This document shows, one piece after another, positions 6,141-9,636 of a DNA stretch of 9,636 bases; positions within the stretch are counted from its first letter, which is position 1, and each line of letters starts with the position of its first letter. Where the stretch lies: the NCBI GenBank assembly GCA_021804195.1, contig JAJZKJ010000053.1, forward strand, positions 1-9,636, given 5' to 3'. The DNA is from Acidobacteriota bacterium. GTDB lineage: Bacteria > Planctomycetota > Phycisphaerae > WQYP01 > JAJZKJ01. The position numbers and the translations under genes are program-made. Under the pieces are notes generated by a model. That model made no database searches. It was given only the letters and a program-made list of their open reading frames with translations, and was not told the origin of the DNA.

Positions 6141-7838
6141 TCACTGCCGCACAGTGACTGCGGCGGGAACCACGCCCGCTCCCAATTGAACCGGCCGCGC
6201 CGCGCGGCCAAGGTCGCCGCCATCAATGGCAATATCGCGGCAATCACCCGCGGCTTCGAGAAAGACTGCCGCCGGGGCCAGCAGGCGCGGCGCGGTCAGA
6301 AGGCAATTTCGTACCGCCTCAAAGCGCATCGCGGCCGTTGAGCGAGCCGGTCCTGCCAGCGTGCAGTTGGCCAGAGCGCAATCGTCCACATTGACAAAAT
6401 TGAATGCCGGGCGCAGATCCGTCGCGCGCAACTCAAAGCGGACATTGGCCAGCTCCAATCCCCGCACGTTGCGGGCGTAGACAGCCCAGGCCGGCAGCGG
6501 ACCATTCATGAAATATTCACCCGAAATCTCCGGCACTTCCCGGATCGCCGCCATGGCCGCCGTGCCTCCGCCAGGATAGGAAATTCGCACATCGTCAAAG
6601 CTGATATTTTCCAGCCATGAATTGCCCATGGCATTCAGCGCCACGCACGAGTGCAGCTCGCCCGTACGGTAACCGACATGCCAGGGCAGCAAGCCAGGCT
6701 GATGCCGTGGATCAACCACCCGAATATTTAAATGATTGAACGATATATTGCGCACCATTCCGGGGTCGGTCACCTCGGCGCTGGCCGGGGCCAGCGGGGG
6801 CCGGCCGCGGCGATAGCGCGGGCTGGGCCCGTTGCCGATATGGATGGGTCCCGTGACATTTTGCAGAATCAAATTCGCAAAGGCGATATTTTCAAACCGC
6901 GCCCCGGGATTGCATTGAATCTTGATGGGGCAGCCATAGACCTCGTGCAGAATGCAGTTGGAAACCGTGATATTTTCGGCGGTTCCTCCGCCAAAGCGAA
7001 ACACCGACCAGCGGGTGCTGAAGCTGCTGTTGGCGATGGTGATATTGCGGCAACTGCCAAACAGGGCACAGGCGTCATCGCCCGAAAGCACATCACAGCC
7101 ATTGACATGCGCGTATTCGCAACTAATGAAATGAAATCCGTCGTTATTGCCGTTTACGCGATTGAAGATATGCAGATTGTCGAACCAGGCAAACCGGCAC
7201 TCCACCAGACGCAGACAATGATAAGCGCCGCGGATGAAAGTCAGATCGCGCACGCGTACCTGACGGCAGCGGTACAGCAAGAGTTGAAACGGCCGCCGGT
7301 CGCCGCCCCGGCCGGAGGGTGGAGGGGTGCCATGCGGGCCGCGGCGAAACTGTCCGCCCTGGCCGTCAATCGTGCCCGGACCCTCGAACGTGATATTTTC
7401 CGCGTTCACTGCATAGAGCAGTCCCACATGGCCGTCGCGCAGCGTGGCATCGCCGGGTACGCCGCCCAGGGGAATCTCGCGCGCTGGATAATAATCCCGC
7501 CCGTCACCGCTGCCCAGCAGCGTGGCGCCGGCCGCCAGATGCAGTGTGACCCAGCTTTTCAATTGCACCGTGCCGATCAAATAGGTTCCCGCCGGCACAT
7601 ACACCACGCCTCCGCGGGCCTGATGGCAGGCTTCCACAGCTGCCTGCAACGCCCGCGTCGCCAGCGTGCGGCCGTCGCCCCGAGCGCCGAAATCGCGAAT
7701 ATCGAAAATTTGCGCCGAGGCCGGAATGGCATTGGGCCGGCTGGACGCCCAGTGAAAAGGCATCAGGCCGGCGTTCTTACCAGCCCAGGCTGCCGGCAAG
7801 CCACTTAGAAGTCCGCGGCGGGATATGACAGTAGACAT
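6141..7838 (-). CDS. Tat-exported GH28-superfamily beta-helix protein, non-canonical active site
   Basis: 565 residues from ATG 7838. ISRRGLLSGLP (5-15) is a twin-arginine signal, so it is exported folded. FDIRDFGARGDG (45-56) is the standard N-terminal opening of GH28/pectate-lyase-3 beta-helix enzymes, followed by GGVVYVPAGTYLIG (76-89) and TIDGQGGQF (156-164), then helix coils rich in N-I-T/S-F repeats. Polygalacturonases use NTD, DD, HG and RIK motifs. Here the first two are recognisable as NND (231-233) and GDD (253-255, Asp254 and Asp255). At the HG position the chain reads RWSVFRFGGG (276-285) with no His, and RIK is replaced by PIKIQC (304-309). It is therefore GH28-like but may have a different substrate or mechanism. 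Start choice: AAGGA at 7847-7851 lies 8 bases before ATG 7838. ATG 7847 would sit against the site, and an upstream ATG at 7928 would overlap the previous gene and bury the Tat motif. It lies 49 bases after the beta-helix/FnIII gene, probably in one operon. Confidence 0.85.
   Translation of the reverse strand: MSTVISRRGLLSGLPAAWAGKNAGLMPFHWASSRPNAIPASAQIFDIRDFGARGDGRTLATRALQAAVEACHQARGGVVYVPAGTYLIGTVQLKSWVTLHLAAGATLLGSGDGRDYYPAREIPLGGVPGDATLRDGHVGLLYAVNAENITFEGPGTIDGQGGQFRRGPHGTPPPSGRGGDRRPFQLLLYRCRQVRVRDLTFIRGAYHCLRLVECRFAWFDNLHIFNRVNGNNDGFHFISCEYAHVNGCDVLSGDDACALFGSCRNITIANSSFSTRWSVFRFGGGTAENITVSNCILHEVYGCPIKIQCNPGARFENIAFANLILQNVTGPIHIGNGPSPRYRRGRPPLAPASAEVTDPGMVRNISFNHLNIRVVDPRHQPGLLPWHVGYRTGELHSCVALNAMGNSWLENISFDDVRISYPGGGTAAMAAIREVPEISGEYFMNGPLPAWAVYARNVRGLELANVRFELRATDLRPAFNFVNVDDCALANCTLAGPARSTAAMRFEAVRNCLLTAPRLLAPAAVFLEAAGDCRDIAIDGGDLGRAARPVQLGAGVVPAAVTVRQ
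6892..7002. repeat. Interior arm of the 111-bp inverted repeat
   Basis: This part of the GH28-like gene, encoding the segment from about VFRFGGG (279-285) to PGARF (311-315), is the exact reverse complement of 9526-9636. Here it is in its natural coding context on both sides, so this is the original copy. Confidence 0.95.
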
Positions 7839-7846
7839 GAGGTTCA

Positions 7847-7851
7847 TCCTT
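7847..7851 (-). promoter_or_regulatory. Ribosome binding site of the GH28-like gene
   Basis: AAGGA on the minus strand, 8 bases before ATG 7838. It abuts the alternative ATG at 7847, which is why the 7838 start is preferred. Confidence 0.6.
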
Positions 7852-7887
7852 ATCCAGGTCAGAATTCCAGAGCCGACGTGACCGCGG

Positions 7888-9525
7888 CTATGGCGCCCAG
7901 CGAATCGCGCTGCGCTGCCCATCCGCACTCACGGCGCTGACGCCCCAGCGGTATTGCACTCCCGGGCGGAGCCCGCCGAGAGAAATAAAGGTCGTATGCC
8001 CGCCTGCCAGCACCAGCACGGTGCGTCCGGTGACCAGAAATTGCGCGGCGTGAGCCGAGGCCGGCAGTTGGCGCAGGGCGGCGGAAAAGTTGGGATGCTG
8101 CAAGCCGGGCCGTACAGTGACTATATAGGCCACAATCGGAGCCCAATGTTTTGCCGCGGAGGCATGGCGTGGCCACTGGGGCGCTTGCCAGTGAATGCTG
8201 GCGCGGCTATTTTGCATGAAGGCCCAGACACGCGCCGGCGGCCCCGGCGCAGCATAGGCTTTTGGGCCGGCCACGACCCGCGCGGAGGGCAACGCAGGCG
8301 AACTCAAGCCCAACCGGTTGCGCGCCTCCACGGTAAAGCGATAGCGGTGTCCGGGCGTGAGCCCCGCGATGCGGATATAACCTTGGCGCATAAACGCGGC
8401 CGCGCTGATGGTGGCGGCGCCATGCGGACCGTATTTCACGGTATAGCTTCGAATGGGCGCGCCGCCATTGAATGCCGGCGGATTCCAGCTCACGAGCGCA
8501 TCATCGCGGCCCGCCCAGGCCGCCAAGCGCTGGGGCGCGGCCGGCGCCGCATCCACGCCCACCCGTATCTTTAAAACCCCGCGGTAAGCCGGCTGCAATC
8601 CGGCTGCCCGCAAGATCGCCGCCGGGGCCTGGCGCAGGCGGGTGATGAGGTGATTGCCCTCCACCACCACCTGCCGGCGCTGGCTGTCGCGATCGCCCTG
8701 CTGCCAGTAATTGCCGAGAATCGCCAGTGGGTCAAAGTTACGGCCCAGGCGGCCATGATAATAATCGTGATGGCGCGATCCCCAGTTATCAAAGTTAGTA
8801 TGGAAGATAATGTTGCGGGCGATTTTAATCTCGGACGATCCATTATCGGTATAGATGGCATGCCCGCTGCTGAACTGATCCCGCACGACGTTGGCAATGA
8901 TCTTTTCGCCCCGCTTTAAATCCGGCCCGGTGCGGCCCTGGGTGTAAATGCCGCCGCCATCGGCAAGCAGCAACATGTGATCGTAGATCAGGTTGTGGGC
9001 GATGAGATTATTGCGCGAGTAATTGTCTACTCCGGAGCGGTGGATTTTATCCGGCCAGCCGCCCCAGCCGATTGAGATGGCGGTATAGGGCAGGTGATCA
9101 AGCTGATTGTGGACCATGTGGGTATGGCGGGCGTAACCCACGTCAATCCCCACACCGCCATGATACTGCGCGGCGACATTATAGATATGATTGTCGGCAA
9201 TGGTATTGTCAGCCGTCTGCGCCGCGGCCGGGCCCTGGGGGCGATTCACATTACCCAAATCCAGTCCATTGCCCGAAATATCGGTAAAGACACAGCCAAT
9301 GACGCGGTCGTGTTGCGAGCCGTTCCCCAGCGCCAGCCCCGCCGCGCCGAGATGGGCAAACACATCGCCTTGAAAAACCACGCCATGGTCGTAACGGAAC
9401 GCGAGATTGCCCGGCGTGGGCGTCCAGGCCCCGAAGGGGCAACTCCCCCGAGGCGCAAAATGACAAAGCGCCTGCCGGTCATAGCCATGCCGCCCGGTCA
9501 CCATATAGTTAGCCTGAATTTCGGA
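7888..9525 (-). CDS. Secreted right-handed beta-helix protein with two FnIII domains, 5'-truncated
   Basis: 545 residues of native sequence from the Ser codon at 9525 to TAG. The apparent ATG at 9576 and its 17 codons are antisense GH28 sequence brought in by the inverted join, so the true N-terminus and signal peptide are missing. Counting from that false ATG, 60-325 is a parallel beta-helix with coil repeats such as GSQHDRVIGCVFTDISGNGL, DNTIADNHIYNV and NNLIAHNLIYDH. FnIII domains follow at about 346-435 (VSWNPPAFNGGAPI, LTPGHRYRFTVEARN) and 445-562 (LRPGVQYRWGVSAV). Asp206 in ADGGGIY and Asp244 in IYTDNGS lie 38 residues apart. As I recall, the GH141 founder BT1002, an alpha-L-fucosidase on rhamnogalacturonan II, has two candidate catalytic Asp residues about 40 apart. 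A GH141-type or other carbohydrate-active role is therefore plausible but unproven. First visible gene of the minus-strand set, 49 bases before the GH28-like gene. Confidence 0.8.
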   Translation of the reverse strand, partial: SEIQANYMVTGRHGYDRQALCHFAPRGSCPFGAWTPTPGNLAFRYDHGVVFQGDVFAHLGAAGLALGNGSQHDRVIGCVFTDISGNGLDLGNVNRPQGPAAAQTADNTIADNHIYNVAAQYHGGVGIDVGYARHTHMVHNQLDHLPYTAISIGWGGWPDKIHRSGVDNYSRNNLIAHNLIYDHMLLLADGGGIYTQGRTGPDLKRGEKIIANVVRDQFSSGHAIYTDNGSSEIKIARNIIFHTNFDNWGSRHHDYYHGRLGRNFDPLAILGNYWQQGDRDSQRRQVVVEGNHLITRLRQAPAAILRAAGLQPAYRGVLKIRVGVDAAPAAPQRLAAWAGRDDALVSWNPPAFNGGAPIRSYTVKYGPHGAATISAAAFMRQGYIRIAGLTPGHRYRFTVEARNRLGLSSPALPSARVVAGPKAYAAPGPPARVWAFMQNSRASIHWQAPQWPRHASAAKHWAPIVAYIVTVRPGLQHPNFSAALRQLPASAHAAQFLVTGRTVLVLAGGHTTFISLGGLRPGVQYRWGVSAVSADGQRSAIRWAP

Positions 9526-9636
9526 GTTTCGCTTTGGCGGAGGAACCGCCGAAAATATCACGGTTTCCAACTGCATTCTGCACGAGGTCTATGGCTGCCC
9601 CATCAAGATTCAATGCAATCCCGGGGCGCGGTTTGA
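9526..9636. repeat. Terminal inverted copy (111 bp) of the GH28-like gene
   Basis: Exact reverse complement of 6892-7002: position 9636 pairs with 6892 and 9526 with 7002. Identity stops at 9525/7003; beyond it only a short CCGA match continues, giving a microhomology of 11 of 12 bases at the join. The copy carries a GH28 coding fragment on the + strand with neither start nor end, and runs exactly to the window edge. A fold-back chimera or assembly artefact is the most likely origin. Confidence 0.95.

Noticed and set aside
6952..7134. 60-codon + strand frame whose first 17 residues equal those of the minus-strand frame from 9576
   Set aside because: This looked like a conserved small peptide but is only the antisense frame of the 111-bp inverted repeat, read at both copies.
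6732..7808. 358-codon open frame on the + strand
   Set aside because: It lies wholly antisense to the GH28-like gene, which has clear family motifs and a Tat signal. The translation lacks any recognisable domain; long antisense frames are usual in GC-rich genes.
7839..7928. Longer start for the GH28-like gene at 7928
   Set aside because: It would overlap the preceding gene by 41 bases and place about 30 extra residues before an otherwise standard Tat signal; AAGGA supports 7838.
9094..9636. 180-codon + strand frame running to the right edge
   Set aside because: Antisense to the beta-helix gene and then through the inverted join, so a chimera of unrelated frames.
6892..9636. Transposon or integron bounded by the 111-bp inverted repeats
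   Set aside because: No transposase, integrase, target duplication or recombination site is seen; one arm is plain GH28 coding sequence in its native frame, and the other stops at the window edge.

Overview
The window reads as a stretch of a GC-rich Gram-negative genome, most likely Acidobacteriota. The evidence is the style of the secreted proteins: a pair of PQQ-like beta-propeller proteins of a type common in that phylum, a Tat-exported GH28-like protein, and a beta-helix protein ending in FnIII domains. The phylum call is inference. No rRNA or other marker gene is present.

Layout: six real protein genes form two converging groups. On the + strand come a secreted PQQ-like propeller protein (229-1854), a FucP-type sugar:proton symporter (1939-3327) and an exported GH105/GH88-type unsaturated glycuronyl hydrolase (3347-4552). 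On the - strand, reading from the right edge inward, come a 5'-truncated beta-helix plus two-FnIII secreted protein (9525-7888), a Tat-exported GH28-superfamily beta-helix protein (7838-6141) and a second PQQ-like propeller paralogous to the first (6108-4549). The two groups meet tail to tail with overlapping stop codons (4549-4552). No gap exceeds about 230 bases.

Function: GH28, GH105, a beta-helix protein with a GH141-like Asp pair, and FucP together look like a small system for pectin or rhamnogalacturonan side-chain breakdown and monosaccharide uptake. Outer enzymes would cut the polymer in the periplasm or outside the cell, GH105 would remove unsaturated uronic acid from lyase products, and FucP would import the released 6-deoxy-hexose (fucose) or a similar sugar. 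The two propeller proteins have no assignable reaction. No recognisable lyase, regulator or intracellular sugar catabolism gene is in the window.

The most notable structural observation is that both window edges are inverted copies of interior sequence. Bases 9526-9636 are an exact 111-bp inverted copy of 6892-7002, inside the GH28 gene. Bases 1-25 are an exact 25-bp inverted copy of 726-750, inside the first propeller gene. Both run exactly to the window edge. I interpret them as fold-back chimeric joins at contig ends, of the kind made by multiple-displacement amplification or assembly, rather than biology. The practical consequence is that the apparent start of the beta-helix gene (ATG at 9576) is false and its true N-terminus is missing.
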